Assembly (NCBI RefSeq): GCF_005870025.1
Contig: NZ_VATA01000023.1
Span: 36,719 to 100,718, forward strand
Source: Poseidonocella sp. HB161398
GTDB lineage: Bacteria > Pseudomonadota > Alphaproteobacteria > Rhodobacterales > Rhodobacteraceae
Length of the DNA stretch: 64,000 bases
Reading direction: 5' to 3'
Shown: positions 6,559 to 17,855 of the stretch, piece after piece
Layout of the letters: each line of letters begins with the position of its first letter
Numbering within the stretch: the stretch's first letter is position 1
Position numbers and translations under genes: made by a program
The notes under the pieces: generated by a model
What the model saw: only the letters and a program-made list of their open reading frames with translations
The model's database searches: none
What the model was told of the DNA's origin: nothing

Positions 6559-9500
6559 TCAGCCGGCCAGGAGCATCGCGTTGCCGCCCGCCGCCGTCGT
6601 GTCGATGCACAGATGCCGCTCGTGCAGCACATGCGCCGCGTCGGGCATCGACGTGACCAGCGCCAGGAGCGGACCCGGCCGCCCGGCCAGCGCCCGGCCC
6701 TGGGCCGCCGCATCCTCGCCCCAGCTCAGCACCGCGGCGATGCCCGGCAGCCATTCCAGGGCCTCGGCCGGGACATGGCCCGAGGCGCCGACCGCGATCC
6801 CGCCCAGCCGCTCGACCGCCGCGATCTGCTCGGCCACCGCCTCGGCGCCCGGGCCGAGGCAGAGCACCGGACCGCGCGGCATGACGCTCAGCCGGTTCGA
6901 CTCGCCCGTCGGCCCCGGCAGCTCGATCCGCCGCAGCGGGGCATGCGCCCCGGCCGCGGCCGCCTGGAGCTGCGCGGCCAGCTGGTCGAGATTGGCCTCC
7001 TTGCGCCAGCTGCCCGCCGGGCCCGCCGCAGCGGGCGCCGCGATGCGCTGCAGGTAGAACGGCCCGCCCGCCTTCGGCCCGGTGCCCGAGAGCCCCTCGC
7101 CGCCGAAGGGCTGCGAGCCCACCACCGCGCCGATCTGGTTGCGGTTGACATAGATATTGCCCGCCGCGACCAGATCCGCGATCTCCTGCACCCGGGTGTC
7201 GATCCGCGAATGCAGCCCGAAGGTCAGGCCGTAGCCGGTCGCGTTCACCGCCGCGACGACCTTCTCGACATCGGCGCCCTTGAAGGTCGCGACATGCAGC
7301 ACCGGGCCGAAGATCTCGCGCTCGATATCGCCGATGCCATTCACCTTGATCAGCGTGGGCGGCACGAAGCAGCCCGCGGGCGCCTCGAGCGCATGCAGCA
7401 CCCGGCCCGCCTTCTTCGCGGCGGCGATATGGGCGAGGATGCCGCTCTGGGCCTCTTCGTCGATCACCGGGCCGACATCGGTGGCCAGATGCCAGGGGTC
7501 GCCGACGGTCAGCTCGTCCATCGCGCCCTCGATCATCTCGATCAGCGACGGCGCGATGTCCTCCTGGACGTAGAGGCAGCGCAGCGCCGAGCAGCGCTGC
7601 CCGGCGGAGCGGAAGGCCGAGGCGACGATGTCGCGCACCGCCTGCTCGGGCAGCGCGGTGGAATCGACGATCATCGCGTTCATCCCGCCGGTCTCGGCGA
7701 TCAGCGGCGTGCCTGGCTCCATGTGCTCGGACATGGCGCGGCGGATCAGCCGGGCGGTCTCGGTCGAGCCGGTGAAGATCACGCCCTTGATCCGCGGATC
7801 CGAGGTCAGCGCGCGGCCGACCGTGTCGCCCTGGCCGGGCAGCAGCTGCAGCGCCGCGGCCGGAACCCCGGCGCGGTGCAGGAGCCGCACGGCGATGGCG
7901 GCGATCAGCGGCGTCTGCTCGGCCGGTTTCGCCAGAACGGCGGCGCCGGTGGCCAGCGCGGCCGCGATCTGGCCGGTGAAGATCGCCAGCGGGAAGTTCC
8001 AGGGGCTGATCGCGGTGATGACGCCGCGCGGCTGCGGATCCTGCGCCTCGGCCTCGGACGCGTAGTAGCGCAGGAAGTCGACGGCCTCGCGCAGCTCGCC
8101 CACCGCATCCGACATGGTCTTTCCGGCCTCGCGCGCCAGGACGGCGAAGATCGGGCCGAATTCCGCCTCGTAGAGATCGGCCGCCTTGCGCAGCACCTCG
8201 GCGCGCTCCGCCACGGGCGCGTCCCAGATGGCAGCGTCCTCGATGGCGCGGGCGACGGTTTCGGCATCGGCCTCGGTGACCTGGGCCACGGTCTCGCCGG
8301 TCGCGGGATTGGTCACGGCAACGGCAGTGCCGGTGCCCGGGCGCAGCGTCAGCGGCCCGGCATCGGGCAGCGCGGCGCCGCGGGCCATCTCGATCCGCGC
8401 CAGCGTGTCCTCGTCGGTCAGGTCGAAGCCCTTCGCGTTCACCCGTCCCTCGCCGAAGATCGCCTGCGGCGCGACCAGCCCCGAGGGCGCCTTCGCCGTG
8501 GCGAGCGCGTCGAAGGGATCGGCCGCGATTTCCTCGGGGCGGACATTCTCGTCGACGATCTGGTGCACGAAGGAAGAGTTCGCGCCGTTTTCCAGCAGGC
8601 GGCGGACCAGATAGGCCAGAAGATCGCGATGCGCGCCGACCGGCGCGTAGATGCGGCAGCGGCCGCCGCTGTCCTTCAGCACGATATCATGCAGCCGCTC
8701 GCCCATGCCGTGCAGGCGCTGGAACTCGAAGCGCTGTCCCTCCGCCATCTCCAGGATCGCGGCGACGGTATGGGCGTTATGGGTGGCGAATTGCGGATAG
8801 ATCCGGTCGGCATAGCCGAGCAGGCGCTTGGCATTGGCGATGTAGCTGACATCGGTGGCGGTCTTCGAGGTGAAGAGCGGGAAATCGTCCAGCCCCTCGA
8901 CCTGCGCCAGCTTCATCTCGGTGTCCCAGTAGGCGCCCTTGACCAGCCGCACCATGATCCGCCGGTCGAGCCGCGCGGCCAGGCCGTAGAGCCAGTCGAT
9001 CGTCGCCGAGGCGCGCTTGCCATAGGCCTGCACGACCACGCCGAACCCGTCCCAGCCGGCCAGCTCGGGATCGGACAGCACCGCCTCGATCACCCGCAGC
9101 GACAGCACCAGCCGCGCCTGCTCCTCGGCATCGATATTCAGCCCCATCCCGGCCGCCTTGGCCGCGCGCGCCAGATCGCGCACCACCGGCACCAGCTCGG
9201 CCATGACCCGCTCGTCCTTGGCCAGCTCGTAGCGCGGATGCAGCGCCGAGAGCTTGATCGAGATGCCCGGATTGGTCTCGACCGAGCCCTTGGTGCAGGC
9301 CGTGGCGATGGCGGCGATCGCATCGGCATAGGACTTGGCATAGCGGCGGGCGTCGAGATCGGTCATCGCCGCCTCGCCCAGCATGTCGTAGGAATAGGTG
9401 TAGCCCTTGGATTCCAGGCCCTTGGCCCGCTCCAGCGCCTTGTCGATGGTCTGGCCCAGCACGAATTGGCGGCCCATCTCGCGCATCGCGCGCCCGACCG

Positions 9501-9960
9501 CGGTGCGGATCACCGGCTCGCCCAGGCGGCGTACGGCGCCGCGCAGCACCCCGGCCATGCCGGGCGCCTCGTCATCGAGCACCTTGCCGGTCAGCATCAG
9601 CGCCCAGGTCGAGGCATTGACCAGCGGCGAGGCCGCGTGGCCCATGTGGCGGCTCCAGTCCGAAGGGGCGATCTTGTCCTCGATCAGCGCGTCGATCGTC
9701 ATCGCGTCGGGCACGCGCAGCATCGCCTCCGCCAGGCACATCAGCGCCACGCCCTCGCGGGTCGAGAGCCCGTATTCGGCCAGGAACTGCTCCATCACCC
9801 CGGGGCGGGAGCCCTCGCGGATGCGCCGGACCAGTCCCGCGGCCCGCACCGAGGCGGCCTTGCGGGTGGTCTCGGACAGGGCGGCCTCGCGGACGAGGCG
9901 GTCGAGCACCGCGGCTTCGGACGCGGTCTTGGCGGCGTGGGTGAAGGCGTCGAGGGACAT
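6559..9960 (-). CDS. putA: Bifunctional proline dehydrogenase / L-glutamate gamma-semialdehyde dehydrogenase PutA
   Basis: This 1133-residue protein oxidises proline to glutamate. The N-terminal helical arm is followed by the FAD-binding proline dehydrogenase barrel, roughly residues 180-470, with the typical blocks GISIKLSALHPRYE and LVKGAYWDTEMK. The NAD-dependent P5C dehydrogenase domain, roughly 500-980, has ISPWNFPLAIFTGQ and the catalytic Cys in SAGQRCSALRC. A C-terminal domain follows. There is no ribbon-helix-helix at the N terminus, so this PutA cannot be its own repressor. Control is instead expected from the divergent Lrp-type gene, as for PutR in other alphaproteobacteria. Start: ATG at 9960 (MSLDAFTHAAK). 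Confidence 0.97.
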   Translation of the reverse strand: MSLDAFTHAAKTASEAAVLDRLVREAALSETTRKAASVRAAGLVRRIREGSRPGVMEQFLAEYGLSTREGVALMCLAEAMLRVPDAMTIDALIEDKIAPSDWSRHMGHAASPLVNASTWALMLTGKVLDDEAPGMAGVLRGAVRRLGEPVIRTAVGRAMREMGRQFVLGQTIDKALERAKGLESKGYTYSYDMLGEAAMTDLDARRYAKSYADAIAAIATACTKGSVETNPGISIKLSALHPRYELAKDERVMAELVPVVRDLARAAKAAGMGLNIDAEEQARLVLSLRVIEAVLSDPELAGWDGFGVVVQAYGKRASATIDWLYGLAARLDRRIMVRLVKGAYWDTEMKLAQVEGLDDFPLFTSKTATDVSYIANAKRLLGYADRIYPQFATHNAHTVAAILEMAEGQRFEFQRLHGMGERLHDIVLKDSGGRCRIYAPVGAHRDLLAYLVRRLLENGANSSFVHQIVDENVRPEEIAADPFDALATAKAPSGLVAPQAIFGEGRVNAKGFDLTDEDTLARIEMARGAALPDAGPLTLRPGTGTAVAVTNPATGETVAQVTEADAETVARAIEDAAIWDAPVAERAEVLRKAADLYEAEFGPIFAVLAREAGKTMSDAVGELREAVDFLRYYASEAEAQDPQPRGVITAISPWNFPLAIFTGQIAAALATGAAVLAKPAEQTPLIAAIAVRLLHRAGVPAAALQLLPGQGDTVGRALTSDPRIKGVIFTGSTETARLIRRAMSEHMEPGTPLIAETGGMNAMIVDSTALPEQAVRDIVASAFRSAGQRCSALRCLYVQEDIAPSLIEMIEGAMDELTVGDPWHLATDVGPVIDEEAQSGILAHIAAAKKAGRVLHALEAPAGCFVPPTLIKVNGIGDIEREIFGPVLHVATFKGADVEKVVAAVNATGYGLTFGLHSRIDTRVQEIADLVAAGNIYVNRNQIGAVVGSQPFGGEGLSGTGPKAGGPFYLQRIAAPAAAGPAGSWRKEANLDQLAAQLQAAAAGAHAPLRRIELPGPTGESNRLSVMPRGPVLCLGPGAEAVAEQIAAVERLGGIAVGASGHVPAEALEWLPGIAAVLSWGEDAAAQGRALAGRPGPLLALVTSMPDAAHVLHERHLCIDTTAAGGNAMLLAG

Positions 9961-10014
9961 GGGCGGGATCCAGGCTGTGTATCGGGTGTCGAGGTGAATC
10001 TAGTGGAAGTCTCG

Positions 10015-10060
10015 TGGTCGTTGGGTCTAATAGTGGTCAAGACTATGGTCGATCAGACCA
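10015..10060. promoter_or_regulatory. TGGTC repeats in putA-putR intergenic region (candidate PutR sites)
   Basis: In the 122-base divergent gap TGGTC occurs at 10015, 10034 and 10046. The last copy forms a palindrome, TGGTC-GATCA-GACCA, at 10046-10060, followed closely by the putR ribosome binding site (AAGGAG). Lrp-type proteins bind arrays of such sites. That they are PutR sites is inference. Confidence 0.45.
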
Positions 10061-10082
10061 ATTTCAAGGAGAAATACAGGCC

Positions 10083-10550
10083 ATGTCGGTCGAGATTGAC
10101 GCGATTGACCGGAAGATTCTCCGCGAGCTTGCCGCCAATGCGCGACTGGCGACGGCGGAGCTCGCGCGGAGGGTGGGCCTGTCGAAGACGCCGGTGGCCG
10201 CGCGCATCCGCGCCATGGAGGATAGCGGGCTGATCTCGGGCTACCGGGTCCAGCTCTCGCCGATGAAACTCGGGCTGACCCATGTCACCTTCGTCCAGGT
10301 CAGCCTGTCGGACACCCGCGAAAAGGCGCTGCGCGAATTCAACGCCGCCGTGCGCGCGATCCCCGAGATAGAGGAATGCTACATGATCGCGGGCGGATTC
10401 GACTACCTCATGAAGGTCCGCTCGCGCGATATCGGCGAATACCGGCGGGTCATGGGCGAGGCGATCTCCGCCCTGCCCCATGTCAATTCCACCTCCAGCT
10501 TCGTCGCGATGGAGGCGGTGGTGGAGAATGCCCTGACCGAGACGCCCTGA
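10083..10550 (+). CDS. putR: Lrp/AsnC family proline-utilisation regulator PutR
   Basis: This is a 155-residue protein starting at the ATG at 10083 behind AAGGAGAAATACAGGCC. The N-terminal winged HTH (IDRKILRELAANARLATAEL, then SKTPVAARIRAMEDSG) is followed by a RAM/AsnC ligand-binding domain with the standard MIAGGFDYLMKVRSRD segment. It is divergent from putA, the arrangement in which PutR activates putA in response to proline in Agrobacterium and Rhodobacter. The assignment as PutR depends on that neighbour. The general Lrp family call is secure. Confidence 0.9.
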   Translation: MSVEIDAIDRKILRELAANARLATAELARRVGLSKTPVAARIRAMEDSGLISGYRVQLSPMKLGLTHVTFVQVSLSDTREKALREFNAAVRAIPEIEECYMIAGGFDYLMKVRSRDIGEYRRVMGEAISALPHVNSTSSFVAMEAVVENALTETP

Positions 10551-10738
10551 GCCCGGCACGTGGCATCATGTCCGCGCCCGGAGGGCCCTGCCGCATTGAT
10601 CTGGCGGCCAAGCTGTTCTAGGCGGTGGTCGACCTGCGCCCGCGCGCATGTCGCCGCCCGCGGCAGCCGGGGCCCCGACGGGTCCGCAACCGGGCGGTGA
10701 GAGAGATCACGACCAAGGGTACGAAAAGGGCGGACATC

Positions 10739-12958
<2,220 letters not shown>

Positions 12959-12981
12959 CGGCCCCGCGCCTGACCTGATCC

Positions 12982-13014
12982 GCGCGCCTCCCGGCCTCCC
13001 GGGGGGCGCGCTTT
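12982..13014 (+). terminator. Rho-independent-like terminator after icd
   Basis: Inverted arms GCGCGCC (12982-12988) and GGCGCGC (13005-13011) enclose a C/G-rich loop and are followed by a short CTTTGCG tract. It lies 24 bases after the icd stop. The T tract is weak, so termination efficiency is uncertain. Confidence 0.6.
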
Positions 13015-14368
13015 GCGTTCCGGCCAGCCGCACCGCAGGATCGCCGTCCGCCCCAAGCAGGCGCCCGCGGCAGCAGGTGCACCGCGGCGGTTGCTCTGCC
13101 CGGCAAGACGGGAACGGCCCCTGAGTGGCGTTCCATGTCGGTCGTCATGCGCCAGGCGCGGAGAGCGGCCCGATGTCCGGTTGGCGCGCAGATTTCCCGC
13201 ACTCGGCCCGGTGCAAGAACCCGAGGCCGGCTATTCCCGCCCGCTCCTGCCGGGGGCTGCCCCAGGGCGGCGGGACCCCCTCCAAGCGCCCTCGACCTTG
13301 GGGGGCTGGCAGGATGCCGAAGACGTCTGCCCGGCCGCGGAGGCTGCGGATAAGACCGGGAAAATGGTCCTGTAGGCAGCTGGACTTGCTCAATTCCGGG
13401 AGCGGCCCTGTCCAAATCCGGAACGATTTCCATCTCGACGATGCTCTGGGGACGTTTTCAGCAGCCCCCTATTCATTGCCCTTGGAATTCATCAGGGTGC
13501 CGGACAAACCTGTCGGGTCGCGGAGCACGGAGACACAACGGGGAAAATGGTCCTGGAGGAGGCAATCGTCTCTCGCTTCCGGGGGCGGTCCTGACCAGAT
13601 CCGGAACGATTTCCTCCGGGACGACGCCCAGGAATTCTTCTCCAGCAGCCATTTCACCGAACATTTCAGATCTGGCGTCTCCGAAGCGCGCAGGTTGTTC
13701 CCGCAAGGACCGGCGTTCGATCATATTCGGTCGCTTGCCCGGCACGCACCTTCCTCGCGGCATCGAGGCTTGCGGGGATGGCCGGGCTCGTTGCCGTGAC
13801 CGCCTTTACTCGGGCCGGGCACGGGTTCTGCAGGTCCGGTCCTGACCCGCACAAGACTGCCATCCCAACCGGCAGGGCGTCCGCTGATGGACGGCGGCGA
13901 GAATGCAGCTTCGATACGGGACGCGGCGCAGTCACGATGCCGGCGGGTCTCTGCGCGCTTGCTGCTCGTCTCGGTCATCGATGTCGTTGGCCCCCCGGCT
14001 GCCATTCTGGCCTGCAGCACAGGCAGGGCGTGCGACCGCCGACAAGCGCCGCTACGCCCTTTCGTCCCTATGACTGGTCGTCCCGGCTAGCACAGGACGC
14101 TTTGGCACGTGCCATTCGCGGGGATGCTTGCATGGCATTCCGATTGGTTTTGCCTCGAGGACCGGAATCTGGGTTCGAGCGACAGACGGGCGGTGCCTCG
14201 AGGCCATGACATGGGCCGATGAGGCGGTGCCCGTGCTGCGCTGAGTCCGGTCTTCCTCCGATGGCCGCGCCGGTGTTCATGCCGGTGATGGTCCGGGCGG
14301 TGCCTGCCTCACCGCGCGCAGTATTGCGAGGCAGCCCGCGCCCGGCATGGGGCCGGGGCGCGCTTCGC
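13015..14368. other. 1.35-kb stretch without a convincing gene
   Basis: Short overlapping frames occur on both strands, but none has a family motif, a ribosome binding site or consistent third-position G+C bias. The composition between about 13.35 and 14.2 kb is less G+C-rich than in the surrounding genes. The clearest structure is an imperfect tandem duplication (13358-13651). The stretch may be decayed sequence between icd and the sulfotransferase gene. Confidence 0.5.
13358..13651. repeat. Imperfect tandem duplication with a 183-bp period
   Basis: The block GGGAAAATGGTCCTG at 13358 recurs at 13541. TTCCGGG-x-GCGG-x-CCTG at 13394 recurs at 13577, and ATCCGGAACGATTTC at 13416-13430 recurs identically at 13599-13613. 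All share the same 183-base offset without gaps over about 90 bases. After that the similarity decays through the shared CAGCAGCC. The function is unknown. Confidence 0.65.
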
Positions 14369-15226
14369 CTAGGCACCTGCGGCGAGCCTCAGGCCCGGCG
14401 CAGGCGGCGGCAGCAGACGTTGGAGCAGCGGCGCAAACTCCGGCTGGCCCGCCGCGATGAGGTCGTAGAGCCGCTGGTCCAGCGCGACGTAGCGGCGGCA
14501 GGCGGCCTCGAGCTGCGGCGTCCGGCGGAAACGCCGGGTCTTGCCGCCATTGACCCGCGCCTCTTCCGGGATGGCGATGCCTGCCGCGCCGAGCCCGGTC
14601 TTGAACTGCTCCAGCGTCGCGCAGAAAGCCAGCCCCGCCAGCCGCCGCTGCACCTGGACCGGGGTGAGCCGCTCGAGGTCGACATAGGCCAGGATGTCGC
14701 CGCTGCGGGGCGCGAAGAGCATGGTCGCCTGGATATTGTAGAACATCCGCGCCTTGGCGAGCCCGTCGAGCAGGAAGAGCTGCCGCATGTCGGCGGCGCT
14801 GTCGGGGTCGTAGCGCGCGAGCGTGCGCACCAGCTCCTTCATGCCGGGCTTCAGCGCGGCGAAGGAATGCAGGTCGATGCCGTGGTTGAACCGGTCCATC
14901 CAGTTCAGATGCGAGACCAGCCGGTCGACCGGGTCGCGCAGCACGGTGAAGATCTCGTAATGGCGGTGGACGCCCGCGCGGCGCAGCGACGCCATCGGAC
15001 TGTGGGCGCTGACGAAGCCGCGGCCGAGAAAGGAGAGCGGCCCCCCCTTGCTGACCGCGTGCTGCACCTCGCGCTCCTGGAAGGCGATGCAGGCCTCCTG
15101 CCCCATCCGCTCCGCAAAGAGCTGCGCCACGAAGGACCCGGCGGTCTTCGGGATATGCAGGAAGAACAGGCCCTTGTACCGTTCGTCCTGGGCGCCTGCC
15201 GCCATGCTGTCCTCTGTCTGGGCCAA
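14369..15226 (-). CDS. Sulfotransferase family 2-like protein
   Basis: This 285-residue protein has the two PAPS-binding signatures of sulfotransferases: LHIPKTAGS (residues 23-31, 5'-phosphosulfate loop) and VLRDPVDRLVSHLNW (95-109, 3'-phosphate site). It would transfer sulfate from PAPS to a carbohydrate or other hydroxyl acceptor. Start: TTG at 15226 preceded by GAGGAGGCAGGA. An ATG at 15205 with a weaker site would remove seven residues. It sits alone between the gene-poor stretch and the RTX gene and points the same way as the RTX gene. A functional link to that surface protein is possible but not shown. Confidence 0.85.
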   Translation of the reverse strand: MAQTEDSMAAGAQDERYKGLFFLHIPKTAGSFVAQLFAERMGQEACIAFQEREVQHAVSKGGPLSFLGRGFVSAHSPMASLRRAGVHRHYEIFTVLRDPVDRLVSHLNWMDRFNHGIDLHSFAALKPGMKELVRTLARYDPDSAADMRQLFLLDGLAKARMFYNIQATMLFAPRSGDILAYVDLERLTPVQVQRRLAGLAFCATLEQFKTGLGAAGIAIPEEARVNGGKTRRFRRTPQLEAACRRYVALDQRLYDLIAAGQPEFAPLLQRLLPPPAPGLRLAAGA

Positions 15227-15297
15227 TCCTGCCTCCTCGATCCTGTCCGCGGGGAGATTAGGGAGACATGGTTACCGAAACCCCAAGCCGGACGCCG

Positions 15298-17799
15298 TCA
15301 GGGCGAAAACAGGTCGCCGGGATCGAGGGTCGCGTCATGTCCGGCCAGGCGGATCACCAGCTGGTCGAAGACCAGCTCGACCCCGCCGCTCCAGGCGCGC
15401 ATGACCGGCCGGGCGGTCACGCCGTCATAGCCCGGCACAGAGAGCCGGTCGATGCCCAGCTCGAAATCGCGGATCTCGTCGGTATCGGGATTGCGCGGAT
15501 TGCCGAATTCGAAGACATCCGCGCCGATGCCGCCCCAGAGCAGATCCGGCCCCGGCCCGGGGATCAGCGTGTCGTCGCCCACCCCGCCATTCAATTCGTC
15601 CGCGCCCCAGCCGCCCGAGAGCCGGTCATTGCCGAGCCCGCCGATCAGGTTGTCATTGCCATTGCCGGCATTGAGCGTGTCATGCCCCGGCCCGCCATCG
15701 AGCGTGTCCCTGCCGTCGCCGCCGCCGATGATGTCGTTGTGCAGCTCGCCCAGCAGCCGGTCGTCGCCATAGCTGCCGGCCAGCGTGTCCTCGCCATCGC
15801 CGCCCATCACCGTGTCGTTGCCGTAGCCGCCGGTCAGCCCGTCCGGGTCGTCGCCGCCATCGAGATAGTCATGCCCCGGCCCGCCGCGCAGCGCATCGGC
15901 GCCGATCTCGCCCATCAGCCGGTCATTGCCGTCGCCCCCGCCGAGGAGATCGCGTCCGGTGCCGCCCATCAGCGTGTCATGCCCTGCCCCCGCGCCGATC
16001 GAGTCATTGCCGTTGCCGCCCGAGAGATAGTCGTTGCCCGCCTCGCCATAGAGCCGGTCGGCCTTGTTGCCGCCATGCAGGCTGTCGCCGCGGGCACTGC
16101 CGCGGATCAGGTCGGCGCGGGCGGAGCCGAAGACGGTCTCGATCTCGCTCAGCGTGTCGACATGGCCCCAGCTGTCGGTCACCAGCCCGGTCCTTAGATC
16201 GGCCGAGATCGGCGAGCTGCCGGTCTCGGCGCCGTAATCAACCGTGTCGTTCCCCGCGCCGCCGGTGAAGAAGTCGCGCCCGGCATGGCCGGTCATCAGG
16301 TCGTTGCCGTCGCCGCCCTCCATCGTGTCGGCGCCCGCCAGGCCGAACAGCGTGTCGCTGCCGCCGCCGCCCTGCATCATCGAGCCGGCCGCCGCGGCGC
16401 GCATCAGGTCGGCATAGCGCGAGCCCGCCACCACCTCGACCGCGATCAGCAGGTCCGTGTCGCCATAGGTGTCGGTGACCTGCATCGCCTCGAAATCCAG
16501 CACGATGCCGCGCCCGCCGGCCTCCTCTTCGTAGGAGGCGGTGTCCTGCCCCCATCCGCCGTCCAGCGTGTCATTGCCCGCGCCGCCGCCGATCACGTCC
16601 CAGCCCAGCTCGCCATTGATCCGCTCGTTGCCGCTGCCGCCCTGGATGAAATCGACCGATCCGCCGCCCGAAAGCGTGGAATTGAAGCTGCCGCCCTGGA
16701 TGCGGTCGGTGTATTTCGTGCCCGTCAGCCGCGCCATGCCGAAGACCCGGTCGGTATCGCCATGGCTGTCGATCACCGTCGCGGCGTTGAGGTCGGCGAC
16801 GATCCCCTGGCTGCCGCCGTCGGAGCTGTAATCGGCCTCGTCCGTGCCGCCGCCGCCTGCCAGGGTGTCGTTGCCCGCGCCGCCGGTCAAAGAATCCGGG
16901 CCGGTGCCGCCATTGAGGTAGTCCGCCCCGCCGAAGCCCCAGATATGGTTGGCCGCGCTGTCGCCATTGACCCGGTCGGCGCGGAAGCTGCCATGGACAT
17001 CCTCGAATTCCGACACCGCGTCGGTCGTGCCGTAGGAGTCCGTGGCCGTGCCGGCCGCCAGATCGACGGCAATGCCCTCGCTGCCGTCATCGTCGAGGTA
17101 GCTCAGCGTGTCGCGGCCGATCCCGCCGCGCAGGGTGTCGCGCCCCGCCCCGCCCGCGACGATGTCGTCGCCGGCATTGCCCGACATGCTGTCATTGCCG
17201 CCGTGGCCGTTCAGCGTGTCGTTGCCGCGCCCCGCCAGCAGCGTCTCGGCCGCGGCGGTGCCGATGACATGGTCGTCCTCGGTCGTCTGCGCAGTGTCCA
17301 GCGCGGCGAGGTTGATCTGCTGGTTCGCCGCCAGGTCGCCGCCCGGCTGGGTGTAGCTGCTCTGGTCGATCTGGGTCAGCATGAAGCGGGCGAAATAGCC
17401 GATCGTGGGGATCGGCGGCAGCGCGTCGCCGCCCAGGTGGAAGATCCCGAAGACGCTGCGCCCGGCCGCGGGACCGGACAGGTCCGCCCCCGAGACCAGC
17501 CGCGACAGCACCGTGCTCTGCCGGGTCTCGCCATTGGCGTCCCAGGAGACGGTGAAGACCTCGTCCGTCGTGGCCAGCCCGTAGCCCGAGATCGACAGCC
17601 CGCCGGAAATCGCCGTCCCGGCCGCCTCGGGCGTGCCCAGATTGGCGGTCAGGCTGCCCGCCCCGGCATAGCGGTAGCTCAGCCTTGCCGGCCGGTCCTC
17701 GAACCAGGTGAAGTCCATCAACGCGTCCTCCACCGACAGGATCGTGTCGGTGGTCGTGTCGAAGACAGCTGCGAATCCAGTCAGGCTGTAGGTGGTCAT
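15298..17799 (-). CDS. RTX (hemolysin-type calcium-binding repeat) protein
   Basis: This 833-residue acidic protein has an N-terminal unique region of about 190 residues that contains no signal peptide. A long array of glycine/aspartate nonapeptides follows (GGxGxDxUx, for example GGAGNDTL, GGDGNDLM, GGTGRDLL). They are arranged in blocks separated by about 40-residue spacers of a repeated type, VDLAAGTATDSYG...DAVSEFEDV. Such repeats form Ca2+-binding beta-rolls in proteins secreted by type I systems, with a secretion signal at the extreme C terminus. No protease, lipase or adhesin motif is visible, and no HlyB/HlyD genes are nearby. Calcium binding and secretion follow from the family; the specific role is unknown. 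Confidence 0.9.
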   Translation of the reverse strand: MTTYSLTGFAAVFDTTTDTILSVEDALMDFTWFEDRPARLSYRYAGAGSLTANLGTPEAAGTAISGGLSISGYGLATTDEVFTVSWDANGETRQSTVLSRLVSGADLSGPAAGRSVFGIFHLGGDALPPIPTIGYFARFMLTQIDQSSYTQPGGDLAANQQINLAALDTAQTTEDDHVIGTAAAETLLAGRGNDTLNGHGGNDSMSGNAGDDIVAGGAGRDTLRGGIGRDTLSYLDDDGSEGIAVDLAAGTATDSYGTTDAVSEFEDVHGSFRADRVNGDSAANHIWGFGGADYLNGGTGPDSLTGGAGNDTLAGGGGTDEADYSSDGGSQGIVADLNAATVIDSHGDTDRVFGMARLTGTKYTDRIQGGSFNSTLSGGGSVDFIQGGSGNERINGELGWDVIGGGAGNDTLDGGWGQDTASYEEEAGGRGIVLDFEAMQVTDTYGDTDLLIAVEVVAGSRYADLMRAAAAGSMMQGGGGSDTLFGLAGADTMEGGDGNDLMTGHAGRDFFTGGAGNDTVDYGAETGSSPISADLRTGLVTDSWGHVDTLSEIETVFGSARADLIRGSARGDSLHGGNKADRLYGEAGNDYLSGGNGNDSIGAGAGHDTLMGGTGRDLLGGGDGNDRLMGEIGADALRGGPGHDYLDGGDDPDGLTGGYGNDTVMGGDGEDTLAGSYGDDRLLGELHNDIIGGGDGRDTLDGGPGHDTLNAGNGNDNLIGGLGNDRLSGGWGADELNGGVGDDTLIPGPGPDLLWGGIGADVFEFGNPRNPDTDEIRDFELGIDRLSVPGYDGVTARPVMRAWSGGVELVFDQLVIRLAGHDATLDPGDLFSP

Positions 17800-17855
17800 C
17801 CGGCATCCCCGAAGCTCGCTCCGGGGATACGCCCATTCTGGTTAATTCCGCCTTG

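Noticed and set aside
6139..10233. A 1364-residue open frame on the plus strand opposite putA
   Set aside because: It mirrors putA in a high-GC genome, is rich in Arg/Gly/Asp/His with no domain, and disappears once the putA codon pattern is considered. putA itself is a full-length, recognisable enzyme.
15298..17799. Repeated DNA words resembling a tandem-repeat or CRISPR-like array
   Set aside because: The repeats encode in-frame RTX nonapeptides of 27 bases, vary in sequence and have no unique spacers. They are explained by the protein.
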